Part shown: positions 41,535 through 50,022 of the stretch, piece by piece
Position numbering within the stretch: the stretch's first letter is position 1
Layout of the letters: each line of letters begins with the position of its first letter
Assembly (NCBI RefSeq): GCF_052156635.1
Contig: NZ_JBQKUO010000003.1
Coordinates: 124,001 to 188,000 of the forward strand
DNA: 64,000 bases
Origin: Nitrospina sp052156635
GTDB taxonomy: Bacteria > Nitrospinota > Nitrospinia > Nitrospinales > Nitrospinaceae
Direction: 5' to 3'
Translations under genes and position numbers: made by a program
The notes under the pieces: generated by a model
What the model was told of the DNA's origin: nothing
What the model saw: the letters and a program-made list of their open reading frames with translations, nothing else
The model's database searches: none

Positions 41535-41554
41535 ACCCGGCGTTGCAGCCGGGT
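41535..41554. repeat. Inverted repeat between the dnaN and aroF promoters
   Basis: ACCCGGC (41535-41541) and GCCGGGT (41548-41554) flank GTTGCA. It sits between the two divergent promoters and could be a binding site for a regulator of either. Confidence 0.3.
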
Positions 41555-41589
41555 GTGGAAAACGGTTGATTTCTTTGTAAAGTGCTGTC

Positions 41590-41619
41590 TTGACTGGATT
41601 TTTAAAAGCATGCTAATTT
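41590..41619 (+). promoter_or_regulatory. Predicted promoter of aroF
   Basis: TTGACT (41590-41595), 18-base spacer, TAATTT (41614-41619); start codon 29 bases downstream with AAAGGAG. Confidence 0.5.
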
Positions 41620-41647
41620 GATACCAACCTCATAAAAGGAGTTGGCA

Positions 41648-42667
41648 ATGATCGTAGTGCTCAAGGCGGACACCTCCCCGGAGGAGGTCCAGGCCGTGAA
41701 GGATAAAATCAAGGAAAACGGATTCACTCCCCACGAGATCCAGGGAGTGGAACGCAAGGTCATCGGCGCGGTCGGTGACGAACATTTCAAGGATCACCTC
41801 ATGGAAGTTCTCGACTCCATGCCGGGTGTCGAGGACGTGATCCCCATCCTCAAACCGTACAAACTGGCCGGACGCGAAATCAAAAACGCGAATTCAGTGA
41901 TCGAATGCGACGGGTTCGCCATCGGCGGCGACCGCCTGGCGCTGATCGCCGGTCCCTGCTCGGTGGAAAGCCACGACCAGATGATGGCCACCGCCAGCTC
42001 CGTGAAACACGCCGGAGCCAACATGCTGAGAGGCGGCGCATTCAAGCCGCGCACCTCCCCATACAGCTTCCAGGGTCTGGAAGAAGAAGGCCTCAAGCTC
42101 CTGAAGGAGGCGAAGGAAGCGACGGGCCTGCCCATCGTCACCGAAGTCATGAACCCCGGCGACGTGGAACTGGTCGCGCGTTACGCCGACGTGCTGCAGG
42201 TGGGTGCGCGCAACGTGCAGAACTTCTCGCTCCTCAAGGAACTGGGCAAGGTGAACAAACCCGTGCTCCTGAAACGCGGCATGATGACCACCATCAAGGA
42301 ATTCCTCATGTCGGCGGAATACATTCTGTCCGAGGGCAACAAGGACGTCATCCTGTGCGAGCGCGGCATCCGCACCTTCGAAACCGCCACCCGCAACACG
42401 CTGGACATCGCCTGCGTGCCGGTGCTCAAACGCGAGACCCACCTTCCGGTCGTGATCGATCCCAGCCACGCCACCGGCCACTGGGACCTGGTGGAGCCGA
42501 TGGCACGGGCCGCCGTGGCCGCCGGAGCGGACGGGTTGATGATCGAGGTGCACCCGGATCCGGTCAATGCCTTCTCTGATGGACCGCAGTCGCTCAAACC
42601 GTCGAAGTTCGTCAGGCTGGTGGAAAACATCCGCCCGTTTGTGCAACTCATGGGCCGGACCCTGTAG
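41648..42667 (+). CDS. aroF: 3-deoxy-7-phosphoheptulonate synthase (DAHP synthase, AroA-Ibeta with N-terminal FL domain)
   Basis: First enzyme of the shikimate pathway: PEP plus erythrose-4-phosphate to DAHP. Residues 1 to about 70 form the ferredoxin-like regulatory domain seen in Thermotoga-type enzymes ('IVVLKADTSPEEVQAVKDKIKENGF'). This domain usually mediates feedback inhibition by Tyr/Phe. The TIM-barrel catalytic part has 'LIAGPCSVES', 'LRGGAFKPRTSPYSFQGL', 'VGARNVQNFSLL', 'VLLKRGM' and 'VIDPSHATGHWDLV'. 339 residues is normal. ATG 41648 has AAAGGAG six bases upstream and is preferred over a TTG two codons earlier. Confidence 0.95.
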   Translation: MIVVLKADTSPEEVQAVKDKIKENGFTPHEIQGVERKVIGAVGDEHFKDHLMEVLDSMPGVEDVIPILKPYKLAGREIKNANSVIECDGFAIGGDRLALIAGPCSVESHDQMMATASSVKHAGANMLRGGAFKPRTSPYSFQGLEEEGLKLLKEAKEATGLPIVTEVMNPGDVELVARYADVLQVGARNVQNFSLLKELGKVNKPVLLKRGMMTTIKEFLMSAEYILSEGNKDVILCERGIRTFETATRNTLDIACVPVLKRETHLPVVIDPSHATGHWDLVEPMARAAVAAGADGLMIEVHPDPVNAFSDGPQSLKPSKFVRLVENIRPFVQLMGRTL

Positions 42668-42749
42668 CCTCGACATAAACTACTGATTTTTCAGGCAATT
42701 CTGAGGCTCTCCGCTTGAAACACACAGGCGTTTGGTTTATCCTGCTGGG

Positions 42750-42758
42750 TGATACAAT
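42750..42758 (+). promoter_or_regulatory. Extended -10 promoter element before glnD
   Basis: TGATACAAT reads TG-N-TACAAT. About 70 bases before the chosen start; no good -35, which extended -10 promoters tolerate. Confidence 0.4.
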
Positions 42759-42827
42759 CCATTTAATTTGAACCTTGTACGGTCCTGCCGTCGCTTTCCG
42801 CGTCCGGCAGGCAGGTGGCGAGTCCAG

Positions 42828-45548
42828 ATGCTTGAACTGTATCAGACCAACCGAAAGCAAGCTCAGGAATACAGGGAGAGTCTCGTCTCCCAACTGGACC
42901 AGCTCACCGACCCGCAGGACCTGCCTTCCATCCAGGACAACAACCCCCAGCCGTTTTACCTGGAATTCAAAAAGAAGCTCGCCCTGTTCGTGCAAAAGGA
43001 AACCGATCTGCTGCAAAAGGAACTCCAGCAGTCCGAGAACAGCCATCTGCTGCTGCTGAAACGCACGGCGCTGGTCGATGCGGTGGTGCAGACGGGGTTT
43101 GCGCGTGCGGTGTGGATGTGCAACCGCGGCAGAACCGAACCGTGGGGGAATCATGATTTCCCGGTGGCGGTGATCGCCCGTGGCGGGTACGGCCGCGAAG
43201 AAATGTACTTCCACTCCGACGTGGACATGCAGATCGTGGTCCGCACCGGGGCGGCAGAAGAGGAAAAGGAGCGGGGTTACCAGTTGATCAATTTCTTCGA
43301 TTACCTGCTGGTGTACCAGGACATCTTTCCCACCGCCGCCAGCACGGGCCATTCAGAAATCGATACGGAAAGCCTGGACCTGAAGGAAAACGAGGTCGCG
43401 TCATTCCACTCCCTGCTCGAACACCGCCTGGTGGCGGGCAATCCGCTGGTGTACCGCGAGTTCACCAGCTCCATAAAAACCGCGAGCCTCATTCACAAGG
43501 ATAAGATCATCCGGCACTGCCTTCAGTACAAACATTATTTTGAAGTGCCGAATACCGTGTTTCGCCAGGAACCGAACCTGAAGGAGGAACTGCGCCGCCT
43601 GTACTGGGCACTCAGCCTCGTCCGCATCCAGGGGGGGTATCACGAGATCAATCAATTTGAACTGCTGGTGGAACTGTACAACACCGGAAAGCTGAGCACG
43701 ACGGCTTTCAAAAACATGAAAAAAGCGCTGAATTTCGTCTCGCGTATGCGCCTGTTCCTGCATTGTCACCAGAAAGGCTCGCACCGCGACGTACTCAGCT
43801 ACGAGGTGCGGGAAGTGATCGCGGAGTCGATGGGCTACGCCGGAAAGGTTCGGGAATTTTTCCAGGAATACTTTTTCAACGCGGTCCTGCCGATGAAGCG
43901 TTTCAGCCGCAACCTGTTCTGGGACGGCATCACGCCCTCAACGGAGAAAACACGCCGGCTGTCACCGGATTTCGCACTCAACTCGGAATCGCAGATCGTA
44001 CTCCAGGATGACAGGGAAGACGTGACGTGGGATTCGCCCCTGCCCATCCTCGAGTTGTTCGTGTGGGTGTCGCGAAAGAATTACTTTCTTTCGTACCCGG
44101 TCGTTCGCGCCATCGAACGCCATGCCGATCAGATGCTTCCGATGTTCCAGAGCGGAGCGGATCAGGTACAGGTTCAGCAATTGTTCCATGCCATTCTGCG
44201 TGGCAAACACTTCGCCCGGGCTCTACGCTACCTGCACGAGTTCCGCCTGCTGGAAAGCTTTTTCATCCCGGAATTCAAAAACCTGAGCGGGCTGCTGCAG
44301 GACATCTACGTGCACCTGTTCCCGACGGACATCCACGTACTGGCAGCGCTCGACGCGCTCAACCGGCTGGACATCGATCCGGAAGCCGACCCTTTTCTCA
44401 CCGGCCTGTACCATTCGCTCAAGGACAAATCCACCATGCGCCTGTCGGTGCTGCTGCACGATATCGGCAAGGGACTCAAAACCGAGGGGGAAAACGAGGA
44501 GCTGGTGGGCTCGCGCGCGGTGCCGCGCATCCTGGAAAACCTGGGCTTCGGCAAAAACCAGAAGATGATCCGCGACATCGCGTTCCTCGTCGAGAAACAC
44601 CTCATGATGCGGGACCTCATGATGCTCGATCCGGACGACGACACAACGTACGAGATGATCTGGGACCTGGTGGAGAAAAACGTCGAGCGGCTCAAGATGC
44701 TGATCCTTCTCACCTACGCAGACCGCGCGGGCACCAAGATGAAGATGACCCAGACGCAGATCGACCAGCTCAAGTATTTCTACCAGTTCACGCTCCAGTT
44801 CAAGAAACGTGAAAGCGTGCCGATTCCCGTGAAGCAGGAATTTCTGAAAATGATCCGCCTGCCTCGCGATCTTCAGTCGCAGTTGCAGATCTACGACCAG
44901 TTCAAAAAATCGCGCGAAGGTTTCGCCACGGAGTTGTTTTACAAACCAGAACATCCGGCAGAACTGGTGGTGTGCACACGCGACCAGCAGGGCCTGTTGT
45001 ACAAAATCGCGGCGGTGCTGGCGTTCAACCATCTCAGCATCATTGAGGCCAACGTCCACACGCTGGACGACAACGTGTTCGACATTTTCAAGGTGGTCAG
45101 CGCCACGGGCGACCCGGTCGATTTCTCCAATTTCTTTTTCATCCAGAAGCAGGTGATCGACGACCTCCGGCGTGTGTTTGTCGGCAACCTGGACATCGCC
45201 TCGCTTTACCGCGGCCGTGCCTTGAACTCCAGCCACCAGGTGAGCAAGTACAACGACATCAAGCTGAAGGTGTCCATCATCGGGCGCACGGTCAAGGTGG
45301 AGACGCACGATATCCTGGGCACGATGATGATGGAAACCAGGGTCTTCTCCGACCTGAACATGAAAATCGAACGGGCGGTGATCCACACCACGCTTGAAAA
45401 CGCGTCCAACGTGTTTTACGTTCGGCCGGAAGACGTGCGCAAGATCATCCAGGAAGAGGACAAGTTCAAAACCCAACTCAAAAACGCCCTTCGGCCGCTG
45501 ATCGAGATCAAGCCGATCTTTCCCAACGAACCGGCAGAAGTGGCCTGA
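42828..45548 (+). CDS. glnD: [Protein-PII] uridylyltransferase-like protein (GlnD family)
   Basis: A 906-residue GlnD-type sensor of nitrogen status. The nucleotidyltransferase domain has 'GGYGREEMYFHSDVDM' with the catalytic DxD at about residues 131-133. An HD hydrolase domain carries 'LLHDIGKGLKTEGE' (His544-Asp545). Two C-terminal ACT domains begin near 'ELVVCTRDQQGLLYKIAAVLAFNHLSIIEANVHT' and 'VSIIGRTVKVETHDILGTMM'. In GlnD these respectively add and remove UMP on PII and sense glutamine. The N-terminal motif differs from the canonical GRGEL, so the activity could be shifted. ATG 42828 follows AGGTGG; a longer reading 20 codons upstream lacks support. A TPR protein gene follows 17 bases later. 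Confidence 0.85.
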   Translation: MLELYQTNRKQAQEYRESLVSQLDQLTDPQDLPSIQDNNPQPFYLEFKKKLALFVQKETDLLQKELQQSENSHLLLLKRTALVDAVVQTGFARAVWMCNRGRTEPWGNHDFPVAVIARGGYGREEMYFHSDVDMQIVVRTGAAEEEKERGYQLINFFDYLLVYQDIFPTAASTGHSEIDTESLDLKENEVASFHSLLEHRLVAGNPLVYREFTSSIKTASLIHKDKIIRHCLQYKHYFEVPNTVFRQEPNLKEELRRLYWALSLVRIQGGYHEINQFELLVELYNTGKLSTTAFKNMKKALNFVSRMRLFLHCHQKGSHRDVLSYEVREVIAESMGYAGKVREFFQEYFFNAVLPMKRFSRNLFWDGITPSTEKTRRLSPDFALNSESQIVLQDDREDVTWDSPLPILELFVWVSRKNYFLSYPVVRAIERHADQMLPMFQSGADQVQVQQLFHAILRGKHFARALRYLHEFRLLESFFIPEFKNLSGLLQDIYVHLFPTDIHVLAALDALNRLDIDPEADPFLTGLYHSLKDKSTMRLSVLLHDIGKGLKTEGENEELVGSRAVPRILENLGFGKNQKMIRDIAFLVEKHLMMRDLMMLDPDDDTTYEMIWDLVEKNVERLKMLILLTYADRAGTKMKMTQTQIDQLKYFYQFTLQFKKRESVPIPVKQEFLKMIRLPRDLQSQLQIYDQFKKSREGFATELFYKPEHPAELVVCTRDQQGLLYKIAAVLAFNHLSIIEANVHTLDDNVFDIFKVVSATGDPVDFSNFFFIQKQVIDDLRRVFVGNLDIASLYRGRALNSSHQVSKYNDIKLKVSIIGRTVKVETHDILGTMMMETRVFSDLNMKIERAVIHTTLENASNVFYVRPEDVRKIIQEEDKFKTQLKNALRPLIEIKPIFPNEPAEVA

Positions 45549-45565
45549 CTGACAGCGAGACGCCT

Positions 45566-46237
45566 ATGACACGCGGTTACCTTTTTTTCCCGATGACATT
45601 CCTGATGCTGTGGCTGACAGCCGCGGTTCCCGGTGCGGTGGCCGCGCCCCAGAGCCCGGAACTCCAAGAGGCCCTGACCCTCGATCGTGATGAGTTTGTT
45701 GCGGAATCCATCGCCGCGTGGCAGAAGTACATTGAAACCAGTCCACCGAAAAACATGCACATTTATGCCGGGGTGAAAATGTGCATTGCTTACGCAAAAA
45801 CCGGGCGTTTCCTGGAGGCCATGAAAGCGGCGCAGGCCCTGGCGGACAAGTATCCTGACCACTACGATGTTCAGTTCAACCTCGCCAACATGATGAGTGC
45901 CGTCCAACGGTTTGACCAGGCCGTGGCCGCGTTTCAGGAAGTCGTCAAGATGCGCCCGCAGGAAGGATTGGGGCACGTGGGCCTCGGGCTGGCCCTGTTC
46001 GGCAATGGCAAGACCGATGAGGCTGTGAAGAGGCTGCGCCAGGCGCGCGCTCTCTTCAAGGAACAGAAAAACATTTCCTGGTACCAGAACGTGCGCATCA
46101 TGATCGGCCAGATGAAAAGTTTCGCCCCCTACCCGCCGGATTTCTCCAACCTGTGGCTCACCAACAACATACGCACCATCCGCGACACGTACGAGACCGG
46201 CGTGTTCCGCCAGTACGAGGAAACCCTGAACCTGTAA
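45566..46237 (+). CDS. Exported tetratricopeptide-repeat protein
   Basis: 223 residues with a signal peptide ('YLFFPMTFLMLWLTAAVPGAVAA'). About three TPR units follow between residues 45 and 165 ('GVKMCIAYAKTGRFLEAMKAAQALADKYPDH', 'QFNLANMMSAVQRFDQAVAAFQEVVKMRPQ', 'GHVGLGLALFGNGKTDEAVKRLRQA'). TPRs mediate protein-protein contacts; the partner is unknown. It is close behind glnD (17 bases), so probably co-transcribed, though the functions are in different compartments. Confidence 0.85.
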   Translation: MTRGYLFFPMTFLMLWLTAAVPGAVAAPQSPELQEALTLDRDEFVAESIAAWQKYIETSPPKNMHIYAGVKMCIAYAKTGRFLEAMKAAQALADKYPDHYDVQFNLANMMSAVQRFDQAVAAFQEVVKMRPQEGLGHVGLGLALFGNGKTDEAVKRLRQARALFKEQKNISWYQNVRIMIGQMKSFAPYPPDFSNLWLTNNIRTIRDTYETGVFRQYEETLNL

Positions 46238-46369
46238 AAAGGGTCAACCCCACCCCCTCGATTCTCCATAACATACCAAAATTCAAATATTTATTTAAAA
46301 TTTAAGGCGAATCCTCTGCATGGCGGGCCTCATCTAAATATAAGAACCCTGTTTCTCAGGAGGTCTGCC

Positions 46370-47233
46370 ATGAAGCCCAAAATGCTGATGTGTGCGCCGG
46401 ACCATTTCGGCGTCCGTTACGTGATCAATCCGTGGATGGAAGACCAGATCGACCACATCGACACCGACCGCGCCCGCGCCCAGTGGGAGGCCTTTTACCA
46501 TGCGTTGACCGAAAAGGCGGAGGTGCACCTCATCGAGCCGCGGCGCGAATCTCCCGATATGGTGTTCACCGCCAACGCGGGGCTTCTGGTGGACGGGGTG
46601 TTTGTGCTGAGCCGTTTCCGTCACAAGGAACGCCAGGGGGAAGAACCGCATTATCTGGAATGGTTCCGGCAGAATGACAGCGAGATCGTGAAACTGGCGG
46701 ATGGCATCGCGTTCGAAGGCGAAGGCGATGCTCTTCCACAACCGGGCCAGGACTGGATCTGGGCGGGCTGGGGGTTCCGCACGGATCTCGCGGCACACCG
46801 TTTTCTGGAGCAGAAACTGGCACGGCCCGTGGTGTCGCTCCATCTCGTCGATCCGCGCTTTTACCACCTCGACACCTGCTTTTGCCCCCTGCCCGACGAC
46901 CGGGCGATGTATTTCCCGGAAGCGTTCGACGCCGACAGCCTGCGGCAGATCGAGGCACGCATCGCTCCGGAAAACCGCATCGTCGTCTCGCAGGAGGATG
47001 CCGAACACTTTGCCTGCAACACCGCCCGCGTACACAAGACCCTTTTCATGAATCACGCCACCCCGGCCTTGCGGGAGCGGCTGGAATCCCTGGGCTTTGC
47101 CGTGGTGCTCTGCCCGGTGGACGAGTTCATGAAAGCCGGCGGTGCGAACAAGTGCCTGACCCTGGTGCTGGATGCAGGCGACCCGGCCGAAACCCTTCCC
47201 CAAAGCCCGGAACAGGCGGAATCCTCCCGCTGA
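46370..47233 (+). CDS. Amidinotransferase/dimethylargininase-family enzyme
   Basis: A 287-residue pentein-fold guanidino-modifying enzyme. Family blocks: 'MLMCAPDHFGVRYVINPWM', 'DMVFTANAGLLVDG', 'FEGEGDAL', 'DPRFYHLDTCFCPL' (catalytic His) and the C-terminal nucleophile Cys in 'KAGGANKCLTL'. This subgroup includes the N-terminal domain of cyanobacterial arginine dihydrolase (ArgZ/AgrE) and dimethylarginine hydrolases. AGGAGG precedes the ATG. It lies 81 bases ahead of argF, which fits arginine, citrulline or ornithine metabolism, but the exact reaction is inference. Confidence 0.85.
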   Translation: MKPKMLMCAPDHFGVRYVINPWMEDQIDHIDTDRARAQWEAFYHALTEKAEVHLIEPRRESPDMVFTANAGLLVDGVFVLSRFRHKERQGEEPHYLEWFRQNDSEIVKLADGIAFEGEGDALPQPGQDWIWAGWGFRTDLAAHRFLEQKLARPVVSLHLVDPRFYHLDTCFCPLPDDRAMYFPEAFDADSLRQIEARIAPENRIVVSQEDAEHFACNTARVHKTLFMNHATPALRERLESLGFAVVLCPVDEFMKAGGANKCLTLVLDAGDPAETLPQSPEQAESSR

Positions 47234-47314
47234 AAACCGGCACAATAGGGGGTATTCCTGCAGGCCGGGATCGTGTAAAATAACCCCTTTTCGACGCACC
47301 CCACGAAAGCCCGT

Positions 47315-48244
47315 ATGGACATCTCTTTGCCGCAAAAAGATTTTCTGGTGCTCACGGATTTCACCCGCGAGCAGTTGTCCGCCCTGCTTGACCTCGCAGA
47401 GGACATGAAGCGCCAGCCGGAGGCCTACCGCAATGCGCTTGCCGGAAAATCGCTGGGCATGATATTCCACAAGCAATCGACCCGTACCCGCATTTCGTTT
47501 GAGGTGGGCATGTTCCAGATGGGCGGGCAGGCGCTCTTTTTCAGTCCCGGCGACATGCAACTCTCTCGCGGGGAGACCATTGAAGATACGGCAAGGGTTC
47601 TGTCCCGGTACCTGGATGCGGTCATGATCCGCACCTTCGCATACGACGACATCGTGGAACTGGCAAAGCACGCGACCATTCCCATCATCAACGGGCTCAC
47701 CGATTTCAACCATCCCTGCCAGGCGTTGTCGGACATGATGACCATCCGGGCACACTTCGGCAAACTGGAGGGATTGAAGCTCGCCTACATCGGCGATGGC
47801 AACAACATGGCGGTGTCCCTTCTGTTCGCCTGCATCCGCATGGGCATGCACATCTCCATCGCCAGCCCGCTGAATTACACCATCACCCCCAAAGCCATGG
47901 AATGGATTCTCGACGACGCGGAACGGGACGAACTCGACATCTGCCTGACGGACAACATTGAAGAAGCGGCCAAAGACGCGGACGTGGTGTACACCGACGT
48001 GTGGGCCAGTATGGGGCAGGAAGAGGAACGCAAGAAACGCCTGCACGATCTCGCTGATTACACGGTGGACGACATGGTGATGTCCTTCGCCAGCACGAAT
48101 GCCGTGTTCATGCACTGTCTGCCCGCGCACAGGGGAGAGGAGGTCGGCGCTTCAGTGATCGACGGCCCCGCCTCGATCGTCTTCGACCAGGCGGAAAACC
48201 GTCTGCACCTGCAGAAAGCCATCCTGTATGGACTGGTTAAATGA
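47315..48244 (+). CDS. argF: Ornithine carbamoyltransferase
   Basis: Makes citrulline from ornithine and carbamoyl phosphate. The carbamoyl-phosphate motif STRTR is at residues 55-59. 'HPCQALSDMMTI' follows near 131 and the ornithine-site 'FMHCLPAHRGEEV' near 266. 309 residues is normal. The His-Cys-Leu-Pro signature separates it from aspartate carbamoyltransferase. A likely -10 (TAAAAT, 47276-47281) lies 33 bases upstream; the ribosome site is weak. Confidence 0.95.
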   Translation: MDISLPQKDFLVLTDFTREQLSALLDLAEDMKRQPEAYRNALAGKSLGMIFHKQSTRTRISFEVGMFQMGGQALFFSPGDMQLSRGETIEDTARVLSRYLDAVMIRTFAYDDIVELAKHATIPIINGLTDFNHPCQALSDMMTIRAHFGKLEGLKLAYIGDGNNMAVSLLFACIRMGMHISIASPLNYTITPKAMEWILDDAERDELDICLTDNIEEAAKDADVVYTDVWASMGQEEERKKRLHDLADYTVDDMVMSFASTNAVFMHCLPAHRGEEVGASVIDGPASIVFDQAENRLHLQKAILYGLVK

Positions 48245-48250
48245 CCCCCG

Positions 48251-48285
48251 CCGGAGGCCCGTTTTCGGCCCCGGAGGGTGGTTTT
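48251..48285 (+). terminator. Weak terminator-like hairpin after argF
   Basis: CCGG-A-GGCC (48251-48259) pairs with GGCC-CCGG (48267-48274) around a 7-base loop; four T follow after eight or so bases. One bulged base and the distant T-run make it weak. Confidence 0.35.
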
Positions 48286-48304
48286 AATATCAACAGAATT
48301 GGGT

Positions 48305-48375
48305 TAGAATCGGTTTCTCAACCCGTTATGAAGAAAACAGGCCGGAACACCCGCACACCTGCGTGCAAACCGGCC
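48305..48375 (+). promoter_or_regulatory. Promoter -10 and leader hairpin of orn
   Basis: TAGAAT (48305-48310) with only a weak -35. The leader folds into a long hairpin: outer GGCCGG (48340-48345) with CCGGCC (48370-48375) and inner GCAC/GTGC. It ends about 17 bases before the orn ATG and could affect mRNA stability or initiation. Confidence 0.4.
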
Positions 48376-48392
48376 GTCATGAAAGTCGACTT

Positions 48393-48974
48393 ATGAGTCT
48401 TGTGGATTCCAGCAATCTGGTGTGGATGGACCTGGAAATGACCGGGTTGGATCCGGACAAGGAAGAAATCATTGAAATCGCCACCATTGTCACCGACAGC
48501 CAGCTCAATATCCTGGCGGAGGGGCCCTGTCTTGTGATCCATCAGGACGACGCCATCCTGGAACGGATGGATGATTGGAACCAGAAAACCCACTCCGCTT
48601 CCGGCCTCATTCAGAAAGTGAAGGAATCGACCCTGACCGTGGAAGAAGCCGAACAGCGAACGCTGGACTTCATCAAGCAGTACGTCCCCTATAAAACCTC
48701 GCCACTCTGCGGCAATTCGATCCAGCAGGACCGGCGGTTTCTCGACCGCTACATGAAAGACCTCACGGACTACCTGCACTACCGCAACATCGATGTCACG
48801 TCCATCAAGGAAGTGATCCGCCGCTGGTATCCGAACGGCACCCGCCTGCCTAAAAAAAGCGACGCGCACATGGCACTCACCGATGTTCGGGAGTCCATTG
48901 AAGAACTTATTTTTTACCGCAACAATTTTTTCGTCGACGTGTCGAACTACATGTCCGAGGAAGGAAATCTGTAA
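48393..48974 (+). CDS. orn: Oligoribonuclease
   Basis: A 193-residue DEDDh 3'-5' exoribonuclease that clears 2-5 nt RNAs and pGpG. The catalytic Asp13 and Glu15 are in 'LVWMDLEMTGLDPDKE'. 'GNSIQQDRRFLDRYM' carries the third acidic residue, and 'DAHMALTDVRESI' the His and last Asp. The family N-terminus starts at ATG 48393; the frame upstream is open but unsupported. The membrane-anchored Cys-rich gene follows after 5 bases. Confidence 0.95.
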   Translation: MSLVDSSNLVWMDLEMTGLDPDKEEIIEIATIVTDSQLNILAEGPCLVIHQDDAILERMDDWNQKTHSASGLIQKVKESTLTVEEAEQRTLDFIKQYVPYKTSPLCGNSIQQDRRFLDRYMKDLTDYLHYRNIDVTSIKEVIRRWYPNGTRLPKKSDAHMALTDVRESIEELIFYRNNFFVDVSNYMSEEGNL

Positions 48975-48979
48975 CTGCC

Positions 48980-49255
48980 ATGAAACTGAACAAGGCCGCC
49001 GTGGCCACCATTTTGTTCCTGGGAATTTTTGGAGGCATGACCTTCATGATGATCTGGTCGGGAAGCAAGTACGAGTGCGAAGTGTGCATCTCGTACAACG
49101 GTTACGACATCTGCCAGCAGGTGGAAGGCATGGACTATGAAACCACCGTGCAGACCGGCATCAGTACTGCGTGCGCCGGGGCCGCCAGTGGCCGGACGGA
49201 GTCGATGGAGTGCGGCATGACGCCGCCCACCAAGGTCACCTGCAAGGAACTGTAA
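48980..49255 (+). CDS. Small Cys-rich membrane-anchored protein, unknown
   Basis: 91 residues. A single hydrophobic helix at about residues 7-26 ('AVATILFLGIFGGMTFMMIW') with a Lys-rich start suggests an N-in anchor or an uncleaved signal. The exported about 63 residues contain six Cys ('YECEVCISYNGYDICQQV', 'ISTACAGA', 'SMECGM', 'KVTCKEL'), an even number compatible with three disulfides. No family recognised. Sits 5 bases after orn, so it is co-transcribed with it. Confidence 0.7.
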   Translation: MKLNKAAVATILFLGIFGGMTFMMIWSGSKYECEVCISYNGYDICQQVEGMDYETTVQTGISTACAGAASGRTESMECGMTPPTKVTCKEL

Positions 49256-49260
49256 AGACC

Positions 49261-49280
49261 GGGGGCCGCAAGCGGCCCCC
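49261..49280. terminator. GC-rich hairpin between convergent genes
   Basis: GGGGGCCGC (49261-49269) and GCGGCCCCC (49272-49280), flanked by GACC/GGTC that can extend the stem. No T-run on either strand. Probably a bidirectional terminator between the Cys-rich gene and purC. Confidence 0.5.
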
Positions 49281-49286
49281 GTCCGG

Positions 49287-49991
49287 TCAACCACAGATCA
49301 TGTGGTACACTTCCTCGTACTTTTCCTTCACCTGCCCCAGGTTGAAACGGAAGCGGTCCTTGTCCATCTTCTCGTTCGTATCCCAGTGCCACAGCCGGCA
49401 TCCGTCCGGGCTGATCTCGTCGCCCAGCAAAATCTCTCCCTTGTGGCGCCCAAACTCCAGTTTGAAATCCACAAGGCGGATCTTGCGCTCCTTGAAGTAG
49501 TCCCACAACAGCTGGTTGATCTTGAGACCCTGCTCCCGGAGCACTTCGATCTCCGCATCCGTCGCCAGACCGAATTCGCGGATGTGGTACTCATTGATCA
49601 TCGGATCGCCCAGATCGTCATCCTTGTAATAGAACTCGAGAATGGGATTCTTCAGGATTTCGCCTTCCGGCCGGCCCATGCGCTTGGCCAGACTGCCCGC
49701 CACCACGTTGCGCAGAACCACCTCGACCAGAATGATGTCCAGTTTCTTCACCAGCATCTCGCGGTCATTCAACTCTTCCACCATGTGGGTTTTGATGCCC
49801 TTGCCTTCGAGAAACTTGAAAATCGCCGCCGATACGTGGTTGTTGACGATCCCCTTGTCCACGATCTCGCCCTTCTTGATGCCGTTGAACGCAGACGCAT
49901 CGTCCTTGAAATACTGGATCACCAGATCCGGATCGTCCGTGGTGTGAATGCTTTTAGACTTGCCTTCGTATATTTTTTCCAATCGTTTCAT
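49287..49991 (-). CDS. purC: Phosphoribosylaminoimidazole-succinocarboxamide synthase
   Basis: SAICAR synthetase: joins Asp to CAIR with ATP. A 234-residue protein with 'LEKIYEGKSKSIH' (ATP loop), 'IVNNHVSAAIFKFLEGKGIKTH', 'EVVLRNVVAGSLAKRMG', 'EFYYKDDDLGDPMINEYHI' and 'LVDFKLEFGRHKGEILLGDEISPD'. Length normal. The start lies inside a 19-bp tandem duplication (49985-50022) that also includes the end of purB, and a seven-codon micro-ORF overlaps the ATG. Transcribed after purB, 24 bases away. Confidence 0.96.
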   Translation of the reverse strand: MKRLEKIYEGKSKSIHTTDDPDLVIQYFKDDASAFNGIKKGEIVDKGIVNNHVSAAIFKFLEGKGIKTHMVEELNDREMLVKKLDIILVEVVLRNVVAGSLAKRMGRPEGEILKNPILEFYYKDDDLGDPMINEYHIREFGLATDAEIEVLREQGLKINQLLWDYFKERKIRLVDFKLEFGRHKGEILLGDEISPDGCRLWHWDTNEKMDKDRFRFNLGQVKEKYEEVYHMICG

Positions 49992-50022
49992 GTTTTCATC
50001 CTATGTTTCATGTTCTCATCCT
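49985..50022. repeat. 19-bp tandem duplication at the purB-purC junction
   Basis: Copies at 49985-50003 and 50004-50022 differ at two positions. On the minus strand each copy carries AGGATGA...ACATGAAAC, i.e. a ribosome site plus ATG. The first-transcribed copy yields a micro-ORF (50011-49988, MKHRMKT, stop TGA) whose stop overlaps the purC ATG at 49991. Confidence 0.8.

Noticed and set aside
46334..48130. A 598-codon minus-strand frame across the amidinotransferase and argF genes
   Set aside because: Both plus-strand genes have all catalytic motifs; the reverse frame has none and spans their intergenic gap only by chance.
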